A stretch of 64,000 nucleotides of DNA from Selaginella tamariscina (taxonomy: Eukaryota; Streptophyta; Lycopodiopsida; Selaginellales; Selaginellaceae): assembly GCA_003024785.1 (NCBI GenBank), contig PUQB01000065.1, positions 453,050-517,049 of the forward strand, in the 5' to 3' direction. How positions within the stretch are numbered: the stretch's first letter is position 1; each line of letters starts with the position of its first letter. The position numbers and the translations under genes were made by a program. The notes beneath the pieces were generated by a model. That model did not search any database and had not been told where the DNA came from. It saw only the letters and a list, made by a program, of their open reading frames with translations. Positions 47,492-59,469 of the stretch are shown piece by piece.

Positions 47492-48390
47492 ATACACACA
47501 CACACAAGCACGTCCTCTATCACTATGATAAACATGCGTAACAAGTTTGAACTACAAGTCTTAGATAATCTATTAGACTTGACTTGACTTGATTTAAATA
47601 AGGGGATTGTATGTCCTTATTACAGATTGATCCTATTGTGTTAACGATTTATAAAACAAATAACATCAATATATTTTGATTTTATAATTATTTTTATAAG
47701 GTAATTCTTATTTTATTTTTATTTTAACTATAATTATATTATTATACTAAATACATTACATTATAATAAAATCACATTGCTTATTCTAACATTAAATCTA
47801 TAAATTAAGATTTTAATTATAGAATAGTGGGATTTTGAACTCTGAACAAATCTTAATTTAACATTAAATTAAATAAATTCATCATGAATTTACAATAATA
47901 CTATTTATAACGTCTCAAATGATGTCGTAATGAATCCACTAGTTATTTCCTGGTCGACTTTCCTTCTAGTTAATTTCTGGGTCACGTAACTGGTCCTACT
48001 TGCGGGGACACTTGCCCCATTTTTAACGTGTTAGATATTAGCCACGTGTAAATAATTAATTATTATTAATCATAAATTAGTTACATTCCAGCTTCCTTTC
48101 ACTAACGGTGATTATTTAACCTTGATAAAATAAAAACATGCCACATCATTAATAGTAATTATCATTATATTTTTCCACTAGAATAGTTAATTGAATTAAA
48201 AATAAATTATTAATGCATAATTTCTATTTACCCAGTTACTAAAGAAGTTTTTACGTATGTATGTTACACAATACATATGCAATAAATGTGTATTTTTAAT
48301 TAAAAAATATATGAAAACTTCAATTCTTTAGTGCTTATATTGTTATTTTCTTAAGTTGAAACATTAAATATAATTTACTAGTGTGTTTCT

Positions 48391-48432
<42 letters not shown>

Positions 48433-48884
48433 TAGACAATGTATACATATACATATATATTATACACAAACAGACAGAAAGAGAAATATTTTTTAGCTGT
48501 TACATACTTTAATATAATATATTATATGTATATATAATACATACATATATAATTATATGCTCATGTATATACATAAATATATATATGTTTATTTATACAT
48601 AAGTATTGTTTATTGTCACTCTATTTATACATATAGATATGTAAATTTTGATGTGTACACACACACACACATATATATGTTTAAATTTAAATATAGCATT
48701 GTGCATATTCTTATTAATTTCTTACAAAACTTATGTCATTTTTAATTTAAATAAATCAACATTACGCATACACATCTATATGTGTGTGTTATAGATAATA
48801 AACTTAAACTATGCATATAATTATTCACATTAATGCCTTTGTTGATATTCTTTCTACAAAATAAATAATTAAATATATCAATGT

Positions 48885-48949
<65 letters not shown>

Positions 48950-49590
48950 CATTTTTCATCAATTTATTTTTGAAGTTATAAACAAGATAACTTAATTAAT
49001 TAATTTTAAGACACATCTTGTTCAGTGGCCATATAATCAGACAAAATTGCCCAGTTATTTAACTATTGTGGAAAAAGCTACACAGGCTATGTAAATTATT
49101 AATAATAAATAATTCACATGTGAAAAAACAAATCCATAGTAAAATAAATAGATTATTATTTTTTTTTTTGACGCAATTAACCACCTGGTTTAAATGAACC
49201 TTATTATTTATTAATTTAAATTTGAATTATATGCCTAGTTAAATGACATGTCTGACATGTAAAAAAATGATAATGTTACCGGTTAATAGGTTAATTTTGT
49301 TTTATATTGTCCTCATACTATTGTTGTTTTTTATTTATAAATCACCATCGTATTTAAGCGGTAGAATCAAAATATATAAATATTTATTTTTAATTTTTAT
49401 AAAAAGATAATCACACGAAACAGGTCGAATCTCATTAAAAATATAGAAAGTGATAACCAAATAATATTTATGTTTCCTAAATCGAGACAATAAAAGTATA
49501 TAACAGCTAAATAACTTACCACATGCGTCTAAACTAAATAAAATTTAAAGACTAAACTTATAAACAAATTTATCATTCCAAACTTTTATT
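47335..49590. other. Intergenic half of the MLO duplication unit, copy A
   Basis: No gene is visible. The region aligns in order with 52470-54790: a TACGTCTGGATATTATATCAGACG-type palindromic stretch just upstream of the MLO start, CACGTAACTGGTCCTAC, TTTAAATATAGCATTGTGC, AAGACACATCTTGTT and AAAGTGATAACCAAATAATA. Long AT microsatellites lie at 47456-47490, 48396-48431 and 48891-48943. Confidence 0.75.
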
Positions 49591-49592
49591 CT

Positions 49593-49738
49593 TCATGCGA
49601 GTAGTTCGATCCCTTGTGAAGTAGCTGCAGCCACGGTTGATGTCTTCTTGCGTTTGACATTGTTATGTAAGCTTGTTAATGCACTTTTAATCTCTTCACC
49701 AAACTTGAAGTTATCACCCATCTGTAATTAAATCTATG

Positions 49739-49801
<63 letters not shown>

Positions 49802-49953
49802 GGTATTTATTTGTAACACCCACACACAGATAGCATATTACTATAGAACTTTAGTATATAGTTAAAACATAGAAGTAAATAACATATACAGCACCCACTA
49901 CTGGTACATACATATCAGAACATGCACAGTTTGTGAACAAACAACATTATTGT

Positions 49954-49998
<45 letters not shown>

Positions 49999-50240
49999 CA
50001 CACACACACATACCTGGCTCATAAGTGCATACAATGGCAATGTTCTGTAGCTGCTAAGGACGAGCATAATTACCCTGTAGAGATAATACACACATTAAGC
50101 TAGCTTAAACATATTAATGTAGATGTTAAACATACCCGATTACCAAGCGTGCAATTCCAAAACTAACCGTGTCCCTGAAGCAGGAACGGAAACCAAATTG
50201 TGTCTATACAAAAGTATTTAATTAGTTTTTTCTTACACTC

Positions 50241-50305
<65 letters not shown>

Positions 50306-51311
50306 ACTTACCCAAACCCAGACAAAGAAGGCAAGTTCAAATGCATTCTGCAAAAGTGAAAATATTGTATGATTAATTAATGAATAATAGTTAGTATATA
50401 ATTAATATAATTATTGTATGATGTATATATATTACCTGAAATAATATGAAATGAAGAAAATGGATAACTATTTTTGGTTTTTTAAACCAAAAAAGATCGT
50501 CACGTAGATACACTACCACATTCTTTGTAATTTTCTGTTCTTCAGCAATCTCAAGGGCAAGCTCCACTATTACATGGTGTAGTTTCCAACCAATTATAAG
50601 CAATAACTGCAAACAAGACATTGTTGTGTGTGTGTGTGTGCACGCGCATGTGCGTGTGTGTGTATGTGCGCGTTTGTCGACTATATGAAACAAGAAGTTA
50701 TACATACCACCAATGGTATAAATCCGATCCAAAAGTAAGTGTACCAACCTGTAAATGTTCATATTAACTATATAAATATAAATAAAAAAATAAAACTATG
50801 ATTACCATGTACATTGAGAAGAAAAATATCACAACAAACACCCAGAGAAAAGCCCTGCATGATTAACGCAAATTAGAAATTGAGTATCAATTAATTAAGT
50901 ATTAAATAATTTTGTAATTAACATTACCTTATTCCCACAACTTTCTTAAAGTCGTCTTCGATAGCACGAAGGATGTATTTGTGAAAATCAAAATTGTTTC
51001 TCAGCTTGTGGTTCTGTTAAGTATGAGTGATTATGTTAAAATATTTTAACCTGATAGTTTTTAAACATAGTTTCAAACATTATAGTTATTAATGTTAACT
51101 AAGTTTTCCCATAAAATTAACTTATATTAAAATTATTAATGCTTAGTACCTGAATAAAGCTACGGCGAAGAGTGCTATATTCTGTGTATGTAACGCCACG
51201 GAAATGCCCAATAAATGAAAACTGGAATTAAAAAAATTACCTTAATTATATATATCTACAGTGTTATATATATATATATATATATATATACCATACATAC
51301 AACATATATTG

Positions 51312-51373
<62 letters not shown>

Positions 51374-52466
51374 CTTTTAAAACATTATATTAAGTACGAT
51401 CACTTCACTTACTATCCAGCTAACGAATGTAGACGTGTGCCGGCTTCTGTTCGCGTGTTTTTCCAAAAACGGGTTCTGTTGATTGAGTGGGTTCTCTACA
51501 GCTGCACATCAAAGCTTGTATGAGGTGTGTGTGTGTGTGCGTGTGTGTGTGTGAGAGAGAGAGAGAGAGACACATATATACATATATGGCATGTTGTTTT
51601 GTTGATTACCAGGGGTGTCCTGTGCAAATTCAGACTGTGCTCTTTTCTCCCAGTATTCCACCCATGTACCTGTAATGGTGTGTGTGTGTGTGTGTTGATA
51701 TATTTAAATCTTTATACCTGTAGTCTGGCTAATAACAAGACAATGCAACTGTATGCAATGTGTCCAATAGCCAAAATAAAGATGAAGATGTGTAGCTGAT
51801 GAACACCATGGGCAGAAATCAAAGGTACTTTACCCTGAAAACATTGTACGTTAAAGTAATTATCAAATTTTAATAAATTTATATTCTTAAATATTAATTA
51901 ATTATATTAACATATATAACCTTGCTATAGCATTTTGAAAGTGCACTTTCTCCACCAGCTAGAATCCTTCTTGTGTGTTCTTCCATAAACATTAGCCTTC
52001 TTGAATGTGAGTTGATGTGAAGCTCTTCTGTTTTGTTAGCCTTACAAGGAAGCATATGTGCAGTAAAGCTCACTGGCATAATATCTTGCTTAGAGATGAC
52101 TGTAGCACAGTCATTAACAAAGAAATGAATCCCAGTAGGATAAGTTCTACAAATATACATGTTAAAAAGCTTCTTATACATCAACAAAAGTATATAATGT
52201 ACCTTCTTTCATCTTATCTAATGCCTGACTGAGCGATTTCTCTGGTCTCTTTCTCACCCACTGGATTGTAGTTTTAATTATTATGATAAAAATCAGATTA
52301 AGATCGTATTATTATGTAAAATCTTAAATACCTTCCCAAGAAAGTGAATTCCTCGCTCCAGTACGAGTGAAATCACGATGAAAAGCAGGCACACAAGCGC
52401 AAAGGCCCATGTTGGTGTGACCTCCAGAGAGCCACTCTTCAAGTCTTTGTTACTTTGTCCTGCCAT
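49593..52466 (-). CDS. MLO-family protein MLO4, the most intact tandem copy
   Basis: The start at 52466 gives MAGQSNKDLKSGSLEVTPTW and ALVCLLFIVISLVLERGIHF (membrane segment 1). Further exons include SHSRRLMFMEEHTRRILAGG (51960-52010), [18 protein letters not shown] sequence (51730-51790), VYLRDDLFWFKKPKIVIHFL (50460-50520), ELALEIAEEQ (50535-50570) and YRTLPLYALMSQ (50014-50060). The last exon starts MGDNFKFGEEIKSALTSLHN at 49722, continues NVKRKKTSTVAAATS and stops at 49593. The tail carries the amphipathic ALTSLHNNVKRKK segment expected for calmodulin binding. Splice sites are present at most exon edges. Confidence 0.85.
49743..49801. repeat. (TC)n(AT)n microsatellite in the last MLO4 intron
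   Basis: The same compound run occurs at the same intron position in MLO3 (44830-44880) and MLO5 (54881-54955), in different lengths. Confidence 0.9.
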
Positions 52467-52469
52467 GAA

Positions 52470-53497
52470 CAACACAAGACACCTTCAAAGCCAGACCTAT
52501 TTCATACGTCTGGATATTATATCAGACGTATTTCATACGTCTGGGATAAGATATATATGAAACACAAGTACACAATAAGTCCTTTATCACTGTGATAAAC
52601 ATGCGTAACAAGTTTGAAAACTTTGATTAATAAGTATAGATTTTGCACGTGATATTCTTCTTGACAGTAACTGTCAAGAAACATATCACCACAAGTCTTA
52701 GATAATCTATTAGACTTGACTTGATTTACTTAAGGGATTGTATGTCCTTATTACATATTGATCCTATTATGTCAACGATTTATAGAAAAATAACATCAAT
52801 ATATTTTAATTTTATAATTATTTATATAGGTAATTCTTGTTTTATTTTTATTTTTAACTTATATATTATATAATTTAATTTTAAATATAATACATTACAT
52901 TATAATAAAATCACATTGCTTATTCTAACATTAAATCTATAAATTAAGATTTTAATTATAGGACAGTGGGATTTTTGAACTCTGAACAAAATCTTAATTT
53001 AACATTCAATTAAATAAATTCATCATAAATTTATAATCATACTGTTTATAATCTCTCAAATAATGTCGTAATAAATCCACTGGTTAATCTCCTGGTCGAC
53101 TTTTCCCTCTAGTTAATTTCTCGCTCACGTAACTGGTCCTACCTGCGGGGACACTTGTCCCTTTTTTAACACGTGTTAGATATTAGCCACGTGTATATAA
53201 TTAATTATTTATTAATAATTAATTAGTTACATTCCATCGTATTTAAGTTTTAAATCCTTAACTTAGCTTACTTTTCACTAGAGTAGTTAATTGAATTAAA
53301 AAATAAATATTAATATATAATTTCTATTTACTTAATTATTAAAGAATTTTTTAAGTATATATTTATATAATACATATGCAATAAATATGCACTTACTCAA
53401 TATTTTTAATTAAAAAATATATTAAAACTTCAATTCTTTAGTGCTCATATTGCTATTTTCTTACGTTGAAACATTGAATATAATTTACTAGTGTGTT

Positions 53498-53545
<48 letters not shown>

Positions 53546-54790
53546 TATTATAGACAATGTATACATATACATATATATTATGTAGACAAAAAGAGAGATA
53601 TTTTTTAGCTGTTACATACTCTAATATAATATATTATATGTATATAATACATACATATAAATTATATGCTCATGTATACACAAATATATATATGTTTATT
53701 TATATATAAGTATTATTTATTGTCACTCTGTTATATATATAGATATGTAAATTTCGATGCATGTACACACACACATATATATATATATAATTAAATTTAA
53801 ATATAGCATTGTGCATATTTTTATTAATTCCTTACAAAACTTATGTCATTTTTAATTTAAATAAAACAACATTACACATACACATTTGTATGTGTGTTAT
53901 AAATAATAAATTTAAGGCATGCATATTATTCACATTAATGTCTTTGTTGATGTTCTTCTTACAAAATAAATATAAGTATATCAAATGTGTTTATATTTAT
54001 ATATATATAATATCATATTTCATCAATTTATTTTTAAAGTTATAAACAAGATAACCTAATTAATTAATTTTAAGACACATCTTGTTAATTTATATTCAGT
54101 AACCGTATAACCAAACAAAATTGCTTACTACCATGGAAGAAACTACACAGGTGGTATGTAAATTATTAATAATAAATAATTCACATATGGAAAAACAAAT
54201 CCATAGTAAAATAAATTTTTTTGTTTTTAGTTATATTGGTTGAGGCAATTAACAACCTGGTATTGAAAAGTGGACCTTATTATTTATTAATTTAAATTTG
54301 AATTATATGCCTAATTAAATGACATGTCATATTTTAAATGTGACATGTAAAAAAACGATAATGTTACCAGTTAAAAAAATTGGTGAAAACTGAATCACCA
54401 TCGTATTTTAGTTGTAGAATCAAAATATATAAATATTTATTTTTAATTTTTATAAAAAAGATAATCACACGAAACAAAGATATAGAAAGTGATAACCAAA
54501 TAATATTTATGTTTCCTAAATCCAGACAATAAAAAGTATATAACACCTAAACAACTTACCAAATACGTCTAAACTAATAAAGACTAAAATTATAAACAAA
54601 TTTGTCAACCCATCAGATGAAAAGGTTTCTTTTTTATTTAAAAATAAATAAATTTGTCATATAAAGAGAAAACAAAAAATACAACTTTTTAAAAGAAAAT
54701 ATAGAATTATATGAAATGTTTGCATGTAATACAATATATATTTTCATGTGAATGTCTGTAGCAATATATTAATCAAATATTAGTGTGTAT
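52470..54790. other. Intergenic half of the MLO duplication unit, copy B
   Basis: No gene is visible. The sequence runs parallel to 47335-49590 with scattered indels. It includes an AT microsatellite at 53503-53548 and a perfect inverted repeat near 52660-52683 (TTCTTGACAGT/ACTGTCAAGAA). Confidence 0.75.
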
Positions 54791-54793
54791 TCT

Positions 54794-54873
54794 TCATGCG
54801 AGTTCGATCTCCTGTGAAGTAGCTGCACCCACGGTTGTCTTGCGTTTATCACCCATCTGTATTAAATCTATGA

Positions 54874-54959
<86 letters not shown>

Positions 54960-55136
54960 ATATTTATTTGTACCACCACACACAGATAGCATGTCACTTT
55001 AGTGTAGTTAAAAACATTGAAGTAAATAACATCAAAACATGCACAGTTTGTGAACAAACAACATATTTGTAAATACTCTCTCTCACACACACAACATACC
55101 TGGCTCATAAGTGCATACAATGGCAATGTTCTGTAG
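54794..55136 (-). pseudogene. MLO5, C-terminal fragment cut by a transposon
   Basis: The last exon here is MGDKRKTTVGAATSQEIELA with TGA at 54794. Compared with MLO4 it lacks about 20 residues (NFKFGEEIK...LHNNV). The preceding exon, LPLYALMSQ, runs into the transposon at 55136 in the codons for the SYRT motif. The other part of the gene resumes at 62960. Confidence 0.82.
55128..55136. repeat. 9-bp target-site duplication, left copy
   Basis: GTTCTGTAG here is repeated at 62960-62968. The undisturbed MLO4 sequence at about 50040 reads AATGTTCTGTAGCTGC, which proves the empty site. Confidence 0.92.
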
Positions 55137-55240
55137 GAGGATTAGCAAAAACCGGCTTCGTACAACGGGCTTTTCGCATATTCTCGAATATCCAGGAATA
55201 TTCTGTCAAATAAACGGGAATATTCTAGAATATTCTGCGA
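55137..55240. repeat. Left terminal inverted repeat with GAATATTC cluster
   Basis: It pairs with 62860-62959. GAATATTC-type words occur at about 55176-55190 and 55195-55204, and as a perfect double unit GAATATTCTAGAATATTC at 55218-55235. Confidence 0.75.
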
Positions 55241-55307
55241 AGTAGATTATCTTTAACTTTCAATATAAATGCCGACCAACAAGTGAAAACGCTAATTAAT
55301 TTGCCGA

Positions 55308-58300
55308 CTAGACTTTACTATACCGACTGGACTTAAAAAGTCGCAGGTTCGACATTGCGCTTGCAATCAACCAATAACCGATGCACTTCTGCTGGAGTAA
55401 GGGTCCGCCTCTGTAAGAAGTAAGTAATCGTTGGGTCAATCCAAGAACATGAGTGTACACAAAATACATGTGTTGGCAGGGGCTCCAGTTCTTGGCTTTC
55501 TGAAAAGTTGCACAAGTGCATGACGGAACAGTAGAAATTGTTACCTTAGCAGATTGCATGCCTGCAGAGACAATGAAGGCCTCAGTCTTCCCTCTTTGAA
55601 CCACCTCCACGTTGTTGATCCGACCTTGAAGAATCTTTGCCTGGTTGTAATGTTTCTCATGTTCCTTGGACATTCTTGTTGGTGTTCGCACACTCCGTCC
55701 ATGGTATGTTGGTACTCTATGTGCTCCCTCTCCTCTTGGTGGTGATGGTGTTCGATCCATTCGGCTACTACTGTCGTCTACCATTTCTTCAAATCCCTCC
55801 AACTTGAATCCTGCTTTCAGAAGAGCTTCAACCTCATTTGCATTCAAGTTTGTTCCTTTTTGAACTGGCCAAACCTCTGGAACTTCTGGAATACTCTCAG
55901 GAGGAATCCCTGCATATGGTCGTCTGAAGCAACAAGAATCGCGTGGGCAGAACCATAACATCTGATGAGTGAACTCAATGTTCCCAAATGCATTTGTATA
56001 TTGCCGTCTACCGTGAAATCCTGGTGCCGGTACACGATGTGGATATCCTATGGGTCTGCCACACTTGCTGTTACCGTCCTGAGTGAGACCTAGACATTTC
56101 ACCTGACTTGCCTCCCCAATGCGTCTGATGGCCCACTGAGTCATCAACGTCTCTCTTTCAGTGACATTGACATCTTGAAACTTGAGTTTTTTCCTGCGTG
56201 CATTTGGGATGACTTGTTCTGCATATTGTGTGTCATGTCTATGTGTACGAAGTGCATCAATCCCATGGTCCCCAGTTGACGGTTGACGAACGGTTCGAAC
56301 ACGAACATTTGTTGTAGAGGCAAACTCTGGACTTGCAAGATGCTCTTCATCACTAACAAGATTTGCAAAAGTTTTTGGAGACACTGATTTTCCCGCTGAA
56401 AGTTTCTGCTGTGCACGTTTCAGAAGAGTTTCCATGGAAGGACCTGTGCCTGAATATCTCCCTTCAAATGATGCCTTGACCTTTGCACTTTGGAAAACAG
56501 CATCTGTTAAATCTAACATTGTTGCCTCCAACAAAGGAACACGCTTCGTCAGCCTTGCTCTTCGTGCTCTTGCATGAACAACTTCGGAGTTGTTAGTGGT
56601 AGGCACATTCGCAACACCATCTTCTGTCAAGTCAATTATCTCTGTCATGGAAATATGATCTTCATGTCTTGCCCACCATGACAGCCATGTTTGCAAAGCG
56701 CTAACGTTACTGGACCTGCCTTCCCAAAATGACTCCAACATTACTCGTCGTTCCAACTTATCTTGGTTGGTTAGTGCTGCAGGCCATGAGCGTGCAAGGT
56801 TCATGTGCTCCTCCCTGTGTTCCTCAAGTATCCACTTCTTTGTAACTTGACGCACTGACTGCATGTAATGGAACAAACAACTCCTTTCTCTTCCTTCATC
56901 TTTGACCCATTGTTGAAAACTTGACGCAATGCTAACCAAATTGCACCTGACTCATCTGACATGAACCCCGCAAAGTTCACATTATGAAGTCCTTGCTTGC
57001 TGCACACTTGAAGCATAGTGTTCAAAAATTTGATCACCGCCACACTATCCTCCCTGATCATGTCACCATAAGCAAGTGTCACCATCGACCTTAAACTACA
57101 CAAACATAAGTGCATTATATTAGTAAGTATTTTAAAACATAGATATGTTAATACTTACAATGGATCATAGAGATGTATTCCCAGTGTACACCAATCATCA
57201 ATACGATATGTGTGGTCTAGCACCACCCACTGCTGTTCGAGATCACCTCCAGATTGACACCTTCTAATGTAGTCTATTCCGGATCCTGGGCCGGCAACCG
57301 TCATTTTGAAGATTAAAGGCTGCTCTTCAGCTCCGTTGAGGTCCATTCCGGGTATGTGGATAACATGTATGAATGGGATTGATAGCTTCTTCTTTAACTG
57401 CAGAAGTCCTTCGTAACCTTCTTTGAAACGAGTGTCTCTTGTTCTAGCCTGAGATATCCATTCTCTTGTTCTACAGGAAAGGTTAAGCATCTCCAAAAGG
57501 AAATAATAATTTTTTTGCTTACCGGCGGTGATTTGTGAGTGGTAGTAGATCTGACAGAACCTTGTCGTATGATACATCTCCAGAATCTGTTACCAGTTTT
57601 TCCAAAATTATATTGCGTGCTGCTTGAAACTCTATGACACGTTGATTAGTTCTTGGGGTTGCAGCGACTGCTTTGTTGATTGTCTCCTTAGCTCTGTCTT
57701 TAGAGACCATGGATTCGGGTGGTCTACGTGGGTGTTGATGTTCTCCAAGATGGATGAAAAGCCTCGTGCATGTGATATCATCTGGAATTATGTAATATGC
57801 AACAACGGAGCATGTCTGCACTAGAAGGGGCTCATTGTTGCAATGCACACACTTCATTCCAAGCACTCTACCATCTGAAGATAACTGGACTTTATCAATG
57901 GTGCCCTTAAATTGGCAGTCATTTGCTTTCTTACTGAAGCTGATGAACGGACATGTTTCCTTTACGCATTTCATGTGGCCAATACATGAACTGCGACTAA
58001 CACGAGCTGGAACATTCCAATGTGTTGTGCAGCGTTGAGTCCAGTAATCACACCCATCCTTCCTATTCATCCCTTTGTACTTGTCCTTCATTGTTTCGTG
58101 TGCTGGCAACTCGTAAATCACATTTCCGTTGCAATCTTCTGGGACCTCAGCAACTTGCTGAATCGATGACGAGACCACCAGTTGCTTCCCAATCCTACAT
58201 CTCTGACTATTGCGAAGTATTGTTACCATAGAATTGTCCCGATCTGTTGTCTCCAACCGGAATAGCGGTCCTTTGGAAGGAAGAAGTGTGTAATACACAA

Positions 58301-58502
58301 AACTGCTAGCTCTTGCCCCTTCTGGTTCTACCTCAACATTCGCAGCATCTCCACCAACAACAGACATCAAATGCAGCACTTTAAAAGATTGCCAAGGTGG
58401 AATGTCAAATGCAGACCTGAGATCTGTTTCAAAGACAAATGCAATACCATCTTCATCTGCAGGGAAGTCCTTGTCAACACCATTGTAGCTGATTCTTGCC
58501 AT
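55308..58502 (-). CDS. MULE transposase with WRKY-GCM-like zinc finger, DDE core and SWIM finger
   Basis: The start codon at 58502 gives MARISYNGVDKDFPADEDGI. A Cys/His-rich region (about 57720-57970) has CVKETCPF, CQFKG, CVHCNN and HLGEHQHPRR, which resembles the WRKY-GCM1 fingers of Mutator-type transposases. The catalytic part has WVVLDHTYRIDDW (57190-57230), NFAGFMSDESGAIWLALRQV (about 56915-56975), CLFHYMQSV (about 56870) and a Glu-rich WILEEHREEH (about 56830), a plausible DD..E arrangement. Near the C-terminus CTCATFQKAK...CQHMYFV (55460-55530) is a SWIM zinc finger (CxC...CxH). Introns lie near 57480-57530 and 57100-57155. A single-base break near 56890 separates GSKMKEEK from RSCLFHYM. 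The gene is divergent from the methyltransferase gene. Confidence 0.85.
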
Positions 58503-58980
58503 GTAGCAAAAATGGAACAAACAAAAGTTAAAATTCAAAGACAATGAACATATTACACACGATGGTTAATGTGTTTGTTAGTCGTGAGGCAATCATTTCA
58601 TTGACAAATATTAAAAATAATATTAATTGCGTGCGTCTGGGTAGAAGAGTGAAATTAATTTACTGCGTCTGGGTAGGTTTTTTGTAAATTAAAAAGTTTT
58701 ACTATGTACAAGTGGCGATCATGCATGCAATATGTTTACAGAAATTAGGTTGGTTTTTAATTGATTTAGGGCGGCTAGGGTTTTGCAATAGGGCGGGGCG
58801 GCTAGGTTTTCGTGGAGCAGGGGCATTTGGGGGCATAGCGTGGAGCAAGTGTGGCTCCAGGGATTAATCACAATAGGCTTCCATTGAGGGGGTGAGTATT
58901 TTCTGATTTCTTCATGATCTGCTCATGATCTTTTCATGATCTGTTCATCTTTTTACATCTCTTCACAGTTGCAAGAAATC
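58503..58980. promoter_or_regulatory. Left part of the divergent intergenic region of the MULE
   Basis: No gene is visible. It contains CGGGGCGGCTAGGTTTT-like repeats (58770-58815) and CATGATCT-type words repeated three times near 58910-58940. It probably holds the transposase promoter. Confidence 0.45.
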
Positions 58981-59384
58981 CGAGTCGGCCTGCCGACTCG
59001 GACTGACTTCGTTGTCCGTCCCAGTCGGCAGGCCGACTGGGGTGGACTGTTCCAGATCCAGTCAACATTTTGACCGGGGTTGACTGTTCCAGCCCCAGTC
59101 AGCATTTTGACTAGGGTTGACTGTTCTAGTCCCACCTAGCATTTTGACTGGGCCTTGCTTCGTTCCCAGTCCAGTCGGCATGCCGACTGGGCCCCCTTTG
59201 TTGCCAGTCCAGTCGGCATGCCGACTGGGACTCCCTTTGTTGCCAGGCCCAGTCGGCATGCCGACTGGGCTCCCTTTGATGCCAGTCCCAGTCGGCATGC
59301 CGACTGGGCTCCCTTTGTGCCAGGCCCAGTCGGCATGCCGACTGGGACTTACAGCAACTGCTCTCTCAGTCGGCACGCCGACTG
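58981..59384. repeat. 11-unit array with 18-bp palindromes, 37-40 bp period
   Basis: Unit starts are at 58982, 59022, 59059, 59096, 59133, 59172, 59210, 59250, 59289, 59327 and 59367. Five units (59172-59344) hold the perfect palindrome CAGTCGGCATGCCGACTG. Those at 58982, 59022 and 59367 have one or two changes, two of them keeping near-perfect symmetry. The three middle units (59059-59150) have a degenerate form with CATTTTGAC. Spacers share CCCTTTGTTGCCAG. The array ends 86 bp before the methyltransferase ATG. Confidence 0.95.
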
Positions 59385-59469
59385 TGAGGGCTAGTATGTT
59401 TTTTTAATTTTTATTAAACATCTTTGAACATTTATTACAGTTTTTTGTTAAACCTTATTGCTTTTGTAG

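Noticed and set aside
58981-59384. CRISPR-like array of repeats and spacers
   Set aside because: The spacers are as similar to each other as the repeats, the setting is a plant transposon, and no cas-like gene is present.
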